Source: Cudoniella acicularis
Lineage: Eukaryota; Ascomycota; Leotiomycetes; Helotiales; Helotiaceae
Reading direction: 5' to 3'
Length of the DNA: 43,366 nt
Assembly (NCBI GenBank): GCA_013054445.1
Contig: JAAMPI010000319.1
Location: forward strand, 1 to 43,366
Position numbers and translations under genes: made by a program. Positions 1-11,356 of the stretch are shown here, piece after piece; the first letter of the stretch is position 1, and every line of letters starts with the position of its first letter. The notes beneath the pieces are model-generated. The model was not told the origin of the DNA. It did not search any database and saw only the letters and a list, made by a program, of their open reading frames with translations.

Positions 1-58
1 TTGTGATGGAGGAAGGGGAGGTCTTTTGAGAAGTGTGCTAATGGTAATTTCGGTGTAG

Positions 59-167
59 TAGCGGGAAGTTAAAGACGAACTATAACGGTGGGGATGGGTT
101 GCATCCTAATGAGGCGGGGTATCAGGCTATGGCTGATGCGTTCTCGTTGGATATTTTTAAGAAGTAG
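59..167 (+). CDS. SGNH/GDSL hydrolase, C-terminal exon (partial)
   Basis: Only the last exon is in the window. It reads NYNGGDGLHPNEAGYQAMAD and ends at a TAG at 165-167. The DGLHPN stretch is the block V Asp-x-x-His motif of SGNH/GDSL esterases, which supplies the catalytic Asp and His; the oxyanion and Ser blocks would lie left of the window. The exon probably opens after a TAG acceptor at 56-58, with a branch-like GCTAAT at about 38-43, because the frame is closed just upstream. Fungal relatives include secreted acetylesterases and lipases acting on plant polymers, which suits the neighbouring secreted enzymes, but the substrate cannot be inferred from this tail. Confidence 0.7.
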
Positions 168-510
168 GTGAGGGGTCTGGATGAGCGACGATATCATGGA
201 ACATAAAAGATAGGAAAGGGGAGTGAGGAGCGGGGAGGAGGGAGGAAATGGTTGTATATATTTGCCAGAAGCGAGTGAGGAATCTTGCACATAGAATGTA
301 TATGTTGGTCACTCCAGTGAGTGATGAGGAGTTGTGAAATAATTCCCCTTTCTCACAATTATAGTTAGTATCACTCACTCCGATATTACCTCGGATTGCT
401 TTCTGGCAGTTTTGCGTCTGGCACAAGTATTCCCGTATATCAGCGTCAAATTCATTCATTAAATCACATTAAGCCTAGATTTATACATGCTCTTAATAAG
501 CGATGGTTTT
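168..510. other. Intergenic spacer between convergent genes
   Basis: This is the 3' flank of the SGNH hydrolase (plus) and of the phosphatase-like gene (minus). I see no coding signal, repeat or RNA gene. Short open frames on both strands have no recognisable protein character. Confidence 0.6.
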
Positions 511-2031
511 TTAAGCATCACATAAGGCCTCAATGTCAGTCGGCACGTATGGCTGTAAGATGGCAATCAGATCATCAAGCAAAAGCCAATCCAAGGTCCC
601 GTGAATAGTTTCCACTGGCTGACCGGAATACAAAACCCTCGCGTAGAACGTCGAATTCCTATCTTCAGTTTGCCTAATTTTCGTCAGCATCACTCTTTCA
701 TCAAACAACTCAACTCTTGGTATCACGCACCAAATCTCAAAAGCAATATTACTTCCCATCGCCGGCCACCTGAGGACATTAATCCCCAACGCACCCAACA
801 CAGGCCCGATATCTCCATCATGAACAAAAGTATGCGAATACTTCATCTCGCCGGCCTTCCCGTTCTTCACCGCCTGAAAATGAGTTAAAATCTCCCCAAT
901 AAACAACCCCTCAACAAGCTGAATATACTGCTGCGCATAAGGATTCGCACGCCAATAGTAATTCCATTCCCAATCTCCGGCACGGAAAACCTCATCAGCT
1001 TGTGCGGTGCTCACGCAATCGGAAGTATTTTGCACATTGCAGGGAAGTGCGTAGCCATTGCATAGACGGCCCTGGAAATTATCCGAGAAGTGGTCAAAGG
1101 TGTCTTGCCAGGAGCTGGAGCTCGCGCCTAGCATTGTTGCGAGTTCAGAGCGAAGGGTGGCTGTTACGGATAAGTGATCGCTCCATTCTGTTGTGCTTTC
1201 GATTTTGCTCAGTGTGGAGGAGATGGCTGAGCAGGAGTACCCTTCGTTGACGGTATCGACTGAGCTTGTTTGCTGGTGGAGAGGTAATGCGCCTTGGTAG
1301 TTTGGCCACACGCCACGGAGGACACCGCCAGCTGATTGTTGTGTCAATGGTGACTCGGAGGATCTGAACCATACTTTTCCTGAGTCGGGAGACGAGGGGA
1401 AGAGGCCGAGTTTGTCGCCGTAGACGGCTGAGAGGTCCTCGCCGTGCTGGACTCCGTCGAGGAAACCACCGATGGTTAGTTGGGGGAATTGGCAAGTGCC
1501 GTTGACGTAGCCCTCGAGAAAGGGGTTGGAGGAATCTGAGTAGGTTTTGCCATATACGGGGAGGGGATTTGGTCCTCCGCTTGATGCGCCTCCGTATAAA
1601 TATGGAAGGAAATCATCGCAGTTGTATGCTTGGTTCTGGTTCTTGTCAGCGGGGTTGCCCTTATACCGCTTGAAAAACATTTAATTACTTACCTCTCCAC
1701 CAGGTAAAATATTATAAGGTGTACGTCTCTGATGGCGTTGTAAATACTCAAGGTAGACAATCTTCGCTTTCACGGTGCCTTTTGCGACAGGACCAGGGAG
1801 TGGGTATTCCTGAGCCCTTGGGTGTGGCATGGTGCAATAGTCGTAAGTGCCATATGCAGCGCTGGTGCTGGCCTCTCTTGTCGGAGCCTGGTATACCCCG
1901 CCATATGTTCCAATGCTTGAATTTGAAATGTATGAAGTATCATTGAGACCGGGAGGATAGAATGTTTCCAGAGGAGTAAAGCCGAGTGCCAGCCGAGCAC
2001 CAGCGACAATAATGATCGCTTTGGAAAACAT
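511..2031 (-). CDS. Secreted histidine acid phosphatase-like protein
   Basis: Two exons, 1693-2031 and 511-1641, are separated by a 51-bp intron (donor GTAAGT, acceptor ACAAG) and give 489 aa. The N-terminus is a short hydrophobic signal-peptide-like segment (MFSKAIIIVAGARLALG). The histidine-phosphatase (branch 2, phosphoglycerate-mutase-like) fold is shown by RHQRRTP at residues 99-105 and by SHTFVHDGDIG with the paired HD at about 387-388. The classical phytase/acid phosphatase motif is RHGxRxP; here Gly is Gln, as I recall from a group of fungal secreted homologues. The remaining Arg and His residues are kept, so phosphomonoesterase activity is possible but unproven. It is divergent from the PLC-like gene. 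An in-frame ATG at 1680 lies inside the intron and was not used. Confidence 0.85.
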
Positions 2032-2927
2032 TTTGAGGAATTAATGAGATGAAAAACCAAGGGAATTTCAAACCGAAAGAATGCGTCAATCGAATACTGC
2101 TAGGATCTTAGTCGGCGCCCTGTACGGATTATCGCAATACTTGTAGCTTCACAAGAATGTCAAAATCTCTCACCTTTTGTGACCCTTTTAACTGTCTTCG
2201 CCACGTGCACTCGATCGTTAATCCCCAAAACACTTTCAGATCCTTGCAAACTCCGTCATCGCATGCGGCGCAAGTGGCCTGAGATGGGATACCGATACCA
2301 AAGTATCAGGTTGAATTTGGCCGGCCTGCAGTTCTGTAATCTATGATGCGGAGTAGGCAGTGGTATGTTTTCCAACAGGACAATACTCGAGTAAAGGTGG
2401 AAACAAGCTTCAGGAGCGGGGCAATCCAGTCCCAAGGTACCATCGCGTTCAGGAACTCAATCGGTGCGCCAATGGTAAGACGTTGCTTGGCGCACGTTGT
2501 GCTACTTATTATGCAAGGGCGGAATAAATCTTGTTAACAAGCAAAGTAATATAAAGGGGGGCCGGATGTCATCTCCGAGACTATCCGGAATCCGGCTGGT
2601 GGAAGTCTCAGCCACGTGGGCGAAGCGAAGTCATTTCAATCGTTCAACCTCCACTCTTGAACCTCATCAACACCAAATTGCGGAATCGTGCTTACGTGCA
2701 GTAACATATCGCAGGCCCGCTCTTAGGCGTGCGAAAGTGGAAGTTGGTGATGCCATGCACCAAGCCGTGAGAACGTGGCGCAGAATCGGAGATCTCTAAT
2801 CAAGCAAACGCATTCCATTTTTGGCCAATTTATAAAGGTCTCCCCTCGTTCTAAATTCATTCTTTCAAGGAGTTCTATCGCCTTCGTTTGTCAGTTGATT
2901 CGCCTCCTACGCTGTTTCGCTTTCATC
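2032..2927. promoter_or_regulatory. Divergent promoter region, with CCAAT and TATA box before the PLC gene
   Basis: This is an 896-bp region between the starts of the phosphatase-like gene (minus) and the PI-PLC-X gene (plus). On the plus side, CCAAT at about 2824-2828 is followed by TATAAA at 2831-2836, about 92 bp before the chosen ATG. This is a plausible core promoter for the PLC-like gene. Small ORFs inside (for example 2343-2537) have no recognisable character. Confidence 0.5.
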
Positions 2928-4112
2928 ATGTTGGGCTTCACGAAAAACTTGTTGATTTCGTTGGGTGTTGTGATTCCAGCTCTCGCGTCACCGCTTCAGC
3001 CCCGCACATCAACCAGCGTCGCCCAACTCGCTCTCCAAAAGGTCTTGGAAGATGCTTCTCCAATTCTCGGTAACTATGTCAATTTTGGAAGCAATAGCAA
3101 AACCGCAAACTGGATGAAAAGCTATAGCGACTCCACTCAAATCGTTCACATGAATATCCCTGGAACCCACGATTCGGCAACATGGAACTATTCTCAAGCT
3201 ACACAAGACTCCATGGCTCACGTGGCCGCTCTCAATGGACTTACAGCCTACCCTCCTGAGGTATTCCGGTGCCAAAACAGCTCAATCATCACTATGCTCA
3301 ACTCTGGAATTCGCGTACTGGACCTGCGATATGCTTTTGATCCCACCAATACGACATTGATTTTTTATCACAGTCAAGCTCTACTCTCGGAGACCGGCAC
3401 TTTGGCAGACCTCATGTTCGGATTTTACAAATGGCTCGATGACCACCCCTCCGAAGCACTCTTCCTCTCCTTCCAATACGAAGGTTCCACTGCCGTCTAC
3501 GCCGCAAACAACGCGGATGTCCAACTAAATCTCTTTAACATACTCACTTCTCCCGCCGCCCAAAATTACATCCTCCAAACGAAAGATGAACTTGGAACTC
3601 TCGGCCAAGCTCGTGGAAAAATCACACTCTTTCGCCGTTTCGACATGGACCAATTACCCTCATCATACGAAGACGCGCTACCAGGTCTTCATTTCTCTCC
3701 TTCCCTCTGGACAGACAATGACCCTAACATCGTACTCACCTACAACACGCAAAAGAATCTCACAGCCTACATCGAAGACTACTACGAGACCGACTCGCCC
3801 ACCGGTACCACTGCCTCCTACAACATCGGACTAAAATATAACGCCACTTCTTCCCACATTTTGAAAGCAACGACTCAGTACCCGGATAGTCTTTTCTGGA
3901 CATGGGCCAGCAGCGAGTTTGTGAGCAATGTCCCGGCTGATACGCCGAGGATTATGGCGACAGGGAATGGGACGGTGTTGACGCCTGAAGGGGGCGTGAA
4001 TCAGCAGCTTGTGCCGTTTTTGGAGAGTTTGAAGGGGAAGAGGGTGGGCATTGTGATGTTTGATTTCTTTGATACGCCGGGGGAGTTGTTGGAGATATTT
4101 TTAGATTTGTAA
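2928..4112 (+). CDS. Secreted PI-PLC X-domain-like phosphodiesterase
   Basis: An intronless 394-aa protein. The frame is open further upstream, but the ATG at 2928 was chosen because it opens a signal peptide (MLGFTKNLLISLGVVIPALA) and lies downstream of a TATA box. The X domain of phosphatidylinositol-specific phospholipase C is recognisable: NIPGTHDSATW holds the first catalytic His (about residue 81), SGIRVLDLR follows, and IFYHSQ gives a candidate second His (about 148). The C-terminal half, ending in the KRVGIVMFDFFDTPGELLE region, fits the end of the TIM barrel. There is no Y or C2 domain, so it resembles bacterial-type or secreted fungal PI-PLCs that cleave phosphoinositides or GPI anchors. 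Substrate is inferred from the family only. Confidence 0.85.
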   Translation: MLGFTKNLLISLGVVIPALASPLQPRTSTSVAQLALQKVLEDASPILGNYVNFGSNSKTANWMKSYSDSTQIVHMNIPGTHDSATWNYSQATQDSMAHVAALNGLTAYPPEVFRCQNSSIITMLNSGIRVLDLRYAFDPTNTTLIFYHSQALLSETGTLADLMFGFYKWLDDHPSEALFLSFQYEGSTAVYAANNADVQLNLFNILTSPAAQNYILQTKDELGTLGQARGKITLFRRFDMDQLPSSYEDALPGLHFSPSLWTDNDPNIVLTYNTQKNLTAYIEDYYETDSPTGTTASYNIGLKYNATSSHILKATTQYPDSLFWTWASSEFVSNVPADTPRIMATGNGTVLTPEGGVNQQLVPFLESLKGKRVGIVMFDFFDTPGELLEIFLDL

Positions 4113-4761
4113 TATGGCAAGTAGGGAAAGTGTAACTGGGTTGTATGAAACCGCCGGACGAAAAAAAAGGCTTCAGGCTGCCTTAAAAGTAAATTTAATT
4201 AGCAATTATTACTAAAAGTGTCAATACTCAGAGGTTTCGACACTCTCAATTCTATTCCGAATTACTAAAAACTCACAAACCCTTTTGATATCAAATTCAC
4301 GAAGCCAGACCAGCCAAACGGTCCATTATAAAGCTGCTTAATGAATTCCAAATATTTTGAGAAAGAGGGAAACAAGTGAAGCTAGGAAGCTTACCCCCTG
4401 AAATGTGACCCCACAGTGCGGTAGGAAGCGAGGAGGGCTGGGTCATATGGCTGACCTCCTTAACCGCTGTGATCAACATCAAGATCTGCACTTATGACGA
4501 ATCCTGCTTGGTCGAAGAACTCTCTTCTAGGAGCGGTGTACAGAAGTGACTCGTGTGAAACTTCATGGCTGTGCTTGCATCGTGACAAGGGGTGATTCAG
4601 CCAAGCATGTGACCATATGCAGCCCATTGAGGCGAAGCACCACACAGACAACTCTCTCACTTCCCCAGCTCCCTAGTTTCCCTGACTTCTATAGCTAGGC
4701 CCATCGTCTTCCGCAACGTCATCATCCCCCGGGCAACTTCATCCTCCGTGCGAACAATTAC
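4113..4761. other. Intergenic, no gene seen
   Basis: 649 bp downstream of the PLC-like gene. Short ORFs on the minus strand (4297-4491, 4460-4660) show no domain character. The last part is pyrimidine-rich and could be the 5' flank or an intron of the RING-like fragment. Confidence 0.5.
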
Positions 4762-5409
4762 TTGCAGTATTTCTTCTTCTTGCACTTCGCGGATGTTAGT
4801 GGGTCCCTCGCCTTGACTTCGCCTACCTCTGTATCTTCAGCATTACAAGCCGCCTCGGAATCCATCCTCACAGCGCTATTACTACTCGAAGAATCGAATT
4901 TCAATACAAGCACCTCGAGCTCGAGCTCGAGCAAAGAAATAGAAGCATCAGACACCGAGAACCAGCACCAAAGCCAAGAAGGAGAAGCTAGCTCAGTGTT
5001 AGAGGGAGGAAGTTACTTAAGTCTCTCGAGATTCCACCCTCTACGTCTCAACTCCAGCACCGGCTTAAGTTCCGGGGGAGAAGCACTGCCCGTCTCGCCA
5101 CCCCCGGAAAGCCCTGTAACACACTCACGAACACGCTCACTCATCTCACGATTCAGTACCCAACTCCATCCCAACCTAGAAACCACCACCTCCACACCAT
5201 CTACCTCCCTTACTACCGCCATAGCCACACCACCCAACGGGCCCTCCTCGGAAAACAACCCGCCACCAAGCCCCACCCCCAGCACCTCCAGCACAAACAA
5301 CACACAAACATGTCCCATCTGCCTCTCCGCCCTTCCCCCGGAGGCCGCAATAACCATCCCCTACACACACACCTTCCACCACACCTGCATAACTCATTGG
5401 CGGATATAG
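4762..5409 (+). pseudogene. Degenerate RING-H2 finger protein fragment
   Basis: The 215-codon frame is Ser/Thr/Pro-rich and ends in a half RING-H2 finger: CPICL near residue 185, then TFHHTCITHW. In a working RING-H2 E3 ligase a Cys would precede the first ring His (C-x-H), and a final CPxCR pair would follow. Here the Cys position reads Tyr and the frame stops at TAG 5407-5409 before the last Cys pair. The frame has no in-frame ATG (the first codon is TTG), so the true start would be in an unseen upstream exon. It may be a decayed ubiquitin ligase or a gene whose exons I cannot place. A different frame stays open downstream (5310-5714) without recognisable homology. Confidence 0.35.
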
Positions 5410-5743
5410 CAGTCGACTACTCCGAATCCTGGATGGACGCTCTGATTTGCGATTGCGAGGGTGAGGAAGTAACACCCTTCATGAACGAAAGGGAAAACTT
5501 CCTCACATTCAGAGTCGCAAACGAGCGCCAACGATTACGAACACGTCCCCATATCGACAAAATGATCGTTCGTGGCCCGTTTCCAGCCTTCTACATCCTG
5601 TCCCTAGGATCACCCTTTCCAACCTTAATAACCGTCGGTTACACCGTCTTGATCAAACTTCTGCAACGCGGACTAGTATTTGCGACTTCGAGGGCGGTGA
5701 TGGTTGGTTTTTGACTGTGGAGGACGTGGGTTGGTCTGTGTTT

Positions 5744-6440
5744 CTAAATTTTAGAGAGGTGAAAAGAAGAAGAGTGGTGATGGAAGATGTACGCTTGTCC
5801 AATATACGCAGCTTCATCAAAAGTCTCTGCTTCCACTGAGTCCCCGAGATTCATGTCTGCAATTGCTAATTTCGAAATCAGTAAAGGCGCGTTGCGGGAA
5901 AGGGGGGAAATAAAAGGGGTAATTGAATTACCTCCTGGCAGGATTGCATTGCAGCAGATTCCTTCGTGGAATCGCCAGGCTGTGTTCTTGGTTACACCAA
6001 GCTGCAGGCAAAGTCAGCGGCTCACTCCCAACTTCTGGGTTATGATTTTTTGGGAACCTACTAATCCATGTTTCGATGCGATGTAAGCTACATCAGCGGC
6101 GGCACCGCTTACGGCGGCTTTTGAGCAGACGTTGATAATTGATCCGCTGCTTTTGGCCTTTATTATTAGCAACATAGCAAGAATCATTCTCGTGGGAACA
6201 GTGAGATTAACTATCAGGACTCGATTCTATTCCTTGTCGGTATACTTATCTGCTGCCGAGAAGCCATCTATTAGAGCGTCGGCTCTAGGTCTATGATAAA
6301 AATCAGCAATTTAGCCTAAGAAAGAAGAAGGGGGTAAATCACATGAGGAAATATTCTTACCTATATTCTACGCCATAGATCCAAATCACCTTATAGTATT
6401 CTCCCTCTTCTATTAGATCTCCTCAATAGAAGTGAAAGCG
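5744..6440 (-). pseudogene. Short-chain dehydrogenase/reductase pseudogene
   Basis: On the minus strand the downstream half of an SDR is clear: GSIINVCSKAAVSG, then AYIASKHGL (YxxxK active site Tyr and Lys), intron 6002-6061, LGVTKNTAWRFHEGICCNA, ILPG, intron 5857-5931, and a tail ending at TAG 5744-5746. Upstream, the block DGFSAADKYTDKE is followed by a TAG where SDRs of this group have Trp, then Asn for the expected Asp. Both are G-to-A type changes, as RIP would cause. A further intron (donor GTAAGAAT, acceptor CATAG, about 6289-6360) precedes it. The Rossmann N-terminus with GxxxGxG cannot be read in the decayed sequence beyond about 6440. The gene is inferred to be dead. Confidence 0.6.
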
Positions 6441-8138
6441 CTCTTAATCGCTCGCCTTGATTTAGTTATAATCTATCTCGTGGATATCTATACTAAGAAC
6501 CTCATATTAATAACTAAGAAACAAGTTCGTCGTCGTAAGCCTAACACTTGACGTATACCCTATGAAAATAGCTACCTTACTGAACCTAGTGCTATCGATT
6601 GATCGTTATGGAATGGGGTTGTTCCTATTGTGATATTAGAAAGGTATTTTCGCCTTATGAAAGGAATATCAGGGGAGGACAAGGGTAGGGTTCCTAGAAG
6701 AAGGTTAACATGAGCTTAATGAGCGTGGAGAAGATGGGGTAGATGGGATAGAGTGGAGATTTCAGACGCTTGGGGACAAATGGGAGGTTTTGAGTCGCGG
6801 CGTCGTTATAGGGAGATATAAAACATCGAGTTATGCTACTCTCGAGCTCGTAGTCACGGATGCTTCCGAGTTGTATGATTCTCGCTCGCTCCTATTTATC
6901 CCCCACGAAAAGCACATGAAAGTCCTTGATAGTGGTGAAGCTTCATAGTGGTCATCGGTGAAGACCCTATTTTTTATCCTTCGTCTCGTACGATTTCTTA
7001 AGTGATGTTGATATAAAATTTGTGCGCGGATGACGAGAAGCGATAGATGAAGTCGGATTTAAGTCGGGAGGTGTGGAGAAGCTGGGGTAAACGAGATACT
7101 CAAGCCACAGCCCTCGCTTACTCGGCACATGCCCGGCTTTTTCCTGTTTTCCTTCACATCCCGACACTTCTCTCTTTAACAAGGACTTTAACATCACCAG
7201 ATCGATCATTGAGGACGACTTCATAACGTGATATCACGATTCACAGCACTCGAGTCAGCCGAGCGCTCTTCGCGGCAGCAATTCACGAGCTTTTGCTCTG
7301 TGTAACGCTCGCTCTTTTCGAATCCTTCAATTTACGTGGATAAATTGATGATGCTATTCCAGACTTCGGACTGCGGCACCAGCCACCACCCGCCAGACTT
7401 CAGCGCAGCAACACAGCAAAAAGTTCGCGAACACGGTGCAAGAAATCTCTATCGCGTTCCACGAATCCTATGATCATCGTATAATTTTCCTCTCGATTCC
7501 CATCGCCGTTTTCCTGCCTTCACGTTCCAACCACATCTGAAAGCAAAATGATGAATTCCCCTATTTGCTATGTCTGCGGTCAGTATGCTGACATAACACC
7601 AAATGAACAACGGAGGGAAGGCGCCACAACCCGAATGCGTGATTTTCCGTCTCGATGTGAATTTCATTGATCCAAAGTTTGTTTCTCGGGAGGAGCTCGG
7701 TTCCCAACTCTTAATTTCGGTTACTGGGGGGCCTCTAGGAGGAGCCGCACCTTACTCCGCACAGCCCCCACTTCAATCATTATTTCTCCTCGTAGGAGCC
7801 GATCCCATTCGCTGTTTACCTGATCTGTCCAAACGATTATGTTTTCATCCCAAGAACCCCCCATTACCCTTGAATTTTCTATTCTAAACTTTCTAAGCCA
7901 GGTGGCGCTTGTATTTGCTCGAGACCGCAATTCGGCAAGCTGCAGAATGCAACCTCGTCATCATGTATGGATCCATTCTGAAAGTCATGGTGCTCTCTGA
8001 AATTATTATAAGGACAGTCTTCACTCCGGTGTTTTTATTTTTGATCATTAACAATTTTTTTCTCTTTCTCTGCTTCTCTCCTTCTCTCTTTCTTTTTCAT
8101 ATACACTCTTTTGAACTTCTACAGTCATTCTTTTCGAG
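6441..8138. other. Gene-poor spacer and GH5 promoter, CT-rich tract
   Basis: 1.7 kb with no convincing gene. The left half (6441-6850) is AT-rich with runs poor in CA/TG, consistent with old RIP spilling over from the SDR pseudogene or a lost repeat. The right end is the GH5 promoter and 5' leader: a strong polypyrimidine tract at about 8053-8098 lies just before the ATG at 8139, as is common in highly expressed fungal genes. CTGGGG near 7724 fits the general CreA-type SYGGRG motif, but one such site is weak evidence. Frames at 6967-7224 (minus) and 7603-7887 (plus) look like chance ORFs. Confidence 0.45.
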
Positions 8139-9405
8139 ATGCGTCTCACAAACACTTTCCTTGCCGCTGGAATGTCGGCTTCAGTTCTTGCAACACCTCT
8201 TCTTATCAATGGTTGTACCTGGGAGCCTTGGCAACCCGTACCCACCTCATGTCGTGAGTTTCACCCTTAGAATATATAATCAGCTGCACTAATCAACCCA
8301 ATAGTTCCACACGGGCCGAAAGCCACTTCCACCGGATCCGCCCAACCAACCACAACCACCACCGCTTCTGGAAAATTCAAGGTAAGCAAGATACTTCTCT
8401 CCATCGCCTTGGAAAGCGTACTAATCTATCGAAGTGGTTCGGCGTCAATCAATCAGGAGCCGAATTTGCACCCACTGTACTGCCGGGAAAATTGAATGAT
8501 GATTACTCATGGCCCAGCACAGAATCCATAGGAACATTGATGGGTAAGGGCATGAACACTTTTCGTATCCCTTTCCTTATGGAGCGTATCGCCCAAGGGA
8601 CTATGACCGCTCCCCTCGACGCAACCTATCTCGCCGCACTCGAAAACGTCGTCTCTTTTATCACAGCAAAGGGTGGCTACGCAATAGTCGATGCGCATAA
8701 CTACGGCCGATACAACAACATCCTTTTCACTTCTACCTCGGACTTCAAAACCTTCTGGACCAACGTCGCTACTGAGTTTGCCAAAAACGACAAAGTCATT
8801 TTCGACTGCAACAACGAGTGGAACAACGAGGACAGCGATGGCACCTACAAAAACCTCGTTGCCCTCAACCAAGCTTGTATTGACGGTGTCCGCGCAGCCG
8901 GCGCCACCACCCAATATATCTTCATTGAATCATCTGTTCGTCCCTCTCCTTCTCTCCTCCCCAGCCCCCATTAACACTCTCACAGGACTGGGACGGCGCA
9001 TGGCACCTCAACACCGACGGCGGCGGCGACGCCCTCCTGGCACTCACGGACCCTTCGGATAAAATCATCTTCGAATTGCACCAATACCTCGACGACGGCA
9101 CTGGAACCCACGAGGAATGCACATCCAGCACCATCGGCGCCGAGCGCATCTCTAACGCCACGGCTTGGCTTAAAGCTAACAAGAGAACCGCAGTTTTGGG
9201 CGAGTATGCTGGGGGCAATAACACTGTATGCACCAGTGCTGTTGAGGGAATGCTGGATGCGATGACGCAGGATAGTGAGGTGTGGTTGGGTGCTCTTTGG
9301 TGGGGTGGTGGCGCTAGGTGGGCCTCCGATTATGTGTTCAACTTTGAGCCGCCGACTGGTTCCCAGTATGTGTATTATATGGATATTCTTGAGAAGTATA
9401 TCTAG
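8139..9405 (+). CDS. GH5 endo-beta-1,4-glucanase (secreted cellulase)
   Basis: Four exons, 8139-8253, 8305-8381, 8435-8935 and 8986-9405, give 370 aa. The signal peptide is MRLTNTFLAAGMSASVLA. A Thr/Ser-rich linker (about residues 39-62) comes before the catalytic domain, which starts at KWFGVNQSGAEF. The (beta/alpha)8 GH5 signatures are present: NTFRIPF, VDAHNYGRY, FDCNNEW with the acid/base Glu at about residue 192, and LGEYAGGNN with the nucleophile Glu at about 304. It resembles subfamily 5 endoglucanases (EG2/EglB type) that cut internal cellulose bonds. The short region before the linker has only two Cys and is not a complete CBM1; a CBM1 may have been lost. The third intron has a non-consensus GTTCGT donor, chosen because it keeps the frame and domain. 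Confidence 0.9.
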
Positions 9406-11356
9406 AGGGTTTAGAGGTTGATGGTAGAAGCCCATGGTGGCCAATGGGTGGGTGATAGGGATAGGAGGTGCAAGGAAAAGAATCGGCGGTCTTGGCTTCT
9501 TGGTTGTACAGTTGTATTATCAGCATATCAACAAAATATTTTTGTGTCCTTAAATGGTAAAAAACTTTTGGTTTCCTCTCGTTCCCCCTTTCTCAGTAAA
9601 AAACTACCCCGCTTTGGTTCCGAATAGATTTGCTCCAACTCGTACCAGATATTTCTCGGCCCGTAGTCGACCCGGGGTGCATGCCGTGATCAGTGGAGTT
9701 CCCTGGTCTTCTATTTCCACTTCCAGATTGGCTCCTGCTTGGATCAAAGATTCTATATTGACGATCTGATTAGCTCTTGCACTCTGACTGAGTGAACATG
9801 GCCCAAGCGTTTCCCATCAGGTGACCTACCTTTGATGTCCTGCGTCGCTTTATAATCAACGATAATTTTTAATTCGAATTGCGTATCCTATATTTAACTA
9901 TATTTCCTATTAGAATATCAGGTCGTATATAATTTTAAAGGGTGATTTTGATAGTGATTATTTTAGTAAGGAATATCATAGATTTTGGTATTGTGTGCCT
10001 GTTAGTGCCTCAGGCTGCAACACACCACTAAGGCACTAAAGATCTTTTTGCTGTCGTAATATTAATTGTATTGCGATAACCTTAATTGCGCCTTAAAACT
10101 ACTATAACTTCAGAATAAGACTCTTACAATATCTAGAAGGAACTACGTAAATTTATAGGACTTTTAGCCTTATCTTCGCTATAATGCACACTTAATCGTA
10201 ACTCACTGATTTTAGTGTTCTTGCGACAGCCTTAGTACCTCAGGCCTCAATCCGCTACTGAGGCGAAGAACGTCGAAATAGAACGGCACTCTTAGTCATG
10301 CGATAAGTCACATGACCTTATTTATTAATAAATAGAAGAGATAGGCCGCCCGTCCGAGGTACGAGGACAGGTCTATCTTGTATATTAAAAGACTAAATTT
10401 CAGTCTCAGTTAGATATAGGGGAAGTAGGGTATTGAGCTATTCTAGTAACAGGGAGCCTATTCTGATGACCGGGGACCTGTTCCAGCTCCCTCTGATCCT
10501 GCTCGCTAGGGGCTAACATTCTTAATAGTACTACTGGGATAGGACCCACCTTAAAGGTACATATAGAGGGTGACTAGACTTTCAAGTTGCTAGGGGTGGG
10601 TAAGCAGAAGTGGGGTGGTAGAGGCTGCGCGTGAAGGGTAGGTGAGTCGAGGGTGAGGAGGGAGCGCGAGGCGAGGCAAGGGATCATGTGCGCAGTGGCT
10701 TGGCGAGCATGCAGAATGAGGTGATTATTCTGATAATCTCAGCTGAATCTTTACCTCCCTTCTTTCTAACACGGTTAGTCAGTGTCGCCGCTCTACTCAG
10801 GCGCTACTCACCCACGGCTCACCCCAAAAAAATCCTACCAAACTTTTATTAATAATGAGTACACTTATTACGGTTTATTTGGTGACGGAATATGAATCTG
10901 GGATAGAGAGGATAATTATTATGTCCTAATCCTGCTGAGTAAGTTGTTGGTGCACCTCCATACCCGTTAGTTTGATACCAGTTTTGTAGCCGTACGTGCC
11001 TCGGTGTGGTGGAATGTTTTCCAAACCAAACTAGACAGATAGCTTGTCCAATAACAAGCCACACTCAAAGAAGGGCAGATTTCTGTCCATCTTGCCGGGC
11101 GAAAGTGATAGTACTCAAACGCGTAAGATTTAAAAACCGAAAATATTTCACTTTGAGCACACGATTGGAGAACTGCATATAAGTGCATAACCCTCTTTCA
11201 TTCATGACTAAATACGAAACAAGATCAACCTCCTCCTCAAAATCTCTCCTCTGCTGTCGTGTGAACCTCTACTCTTGTACAGAGACTCAAACTCTGAGGA
11301 GCAGAAGCTTATCATTCATCGGTAAGTACCTTGATAATCATTAGGTACATGGTCAC
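9406..11356. other. Intergenic, degenerate repeats, no gene seen
   Basis: About 2 kb without a believable gene. From about 9840 to 10560 the DNA is AT-rich with two related hairpins (separate entry), and from about 10370 it has the look of a worn transposon or LTR remnant. Part of this stretch is poor in CA/TG. The section 10560-10720 is G-rich. ORFs at 10849-11064 and 10967-11188 show no protein character. Confidence 0.5.
10002..10267. repeat. Pair of related hairpin repeats
   Basis: TTAGTGCCT at 10002-10010 is perfectly inverted as AGGCACTAA at 10031-10039. About 230 bp on, TTAGTACCTCAGGCCTCAA starts at 10232 and closes with CTGAGG at about 10258-10263. The two units share TTAGTRCCTCAGGC as a direct repeat, each with its own hairpin. 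They may mark the ends or interior of a small non-autonomous element, or be remnants of an LTR. Confidence 0.5.

Noticed and set aside
1642..1680. ATG at 1680 (minus) starting MFFKRYKGNPADK
   Set aside because: It lies inside a 51-bp intron with good splice sites; splicing joins the RHQRRTP exon to the rest in frame.
7603..7887. 94-aa plus-strand ORF
   Set aside because: No recognisable domain, no splice or promoter support, and open frames overlap it on the other strand.
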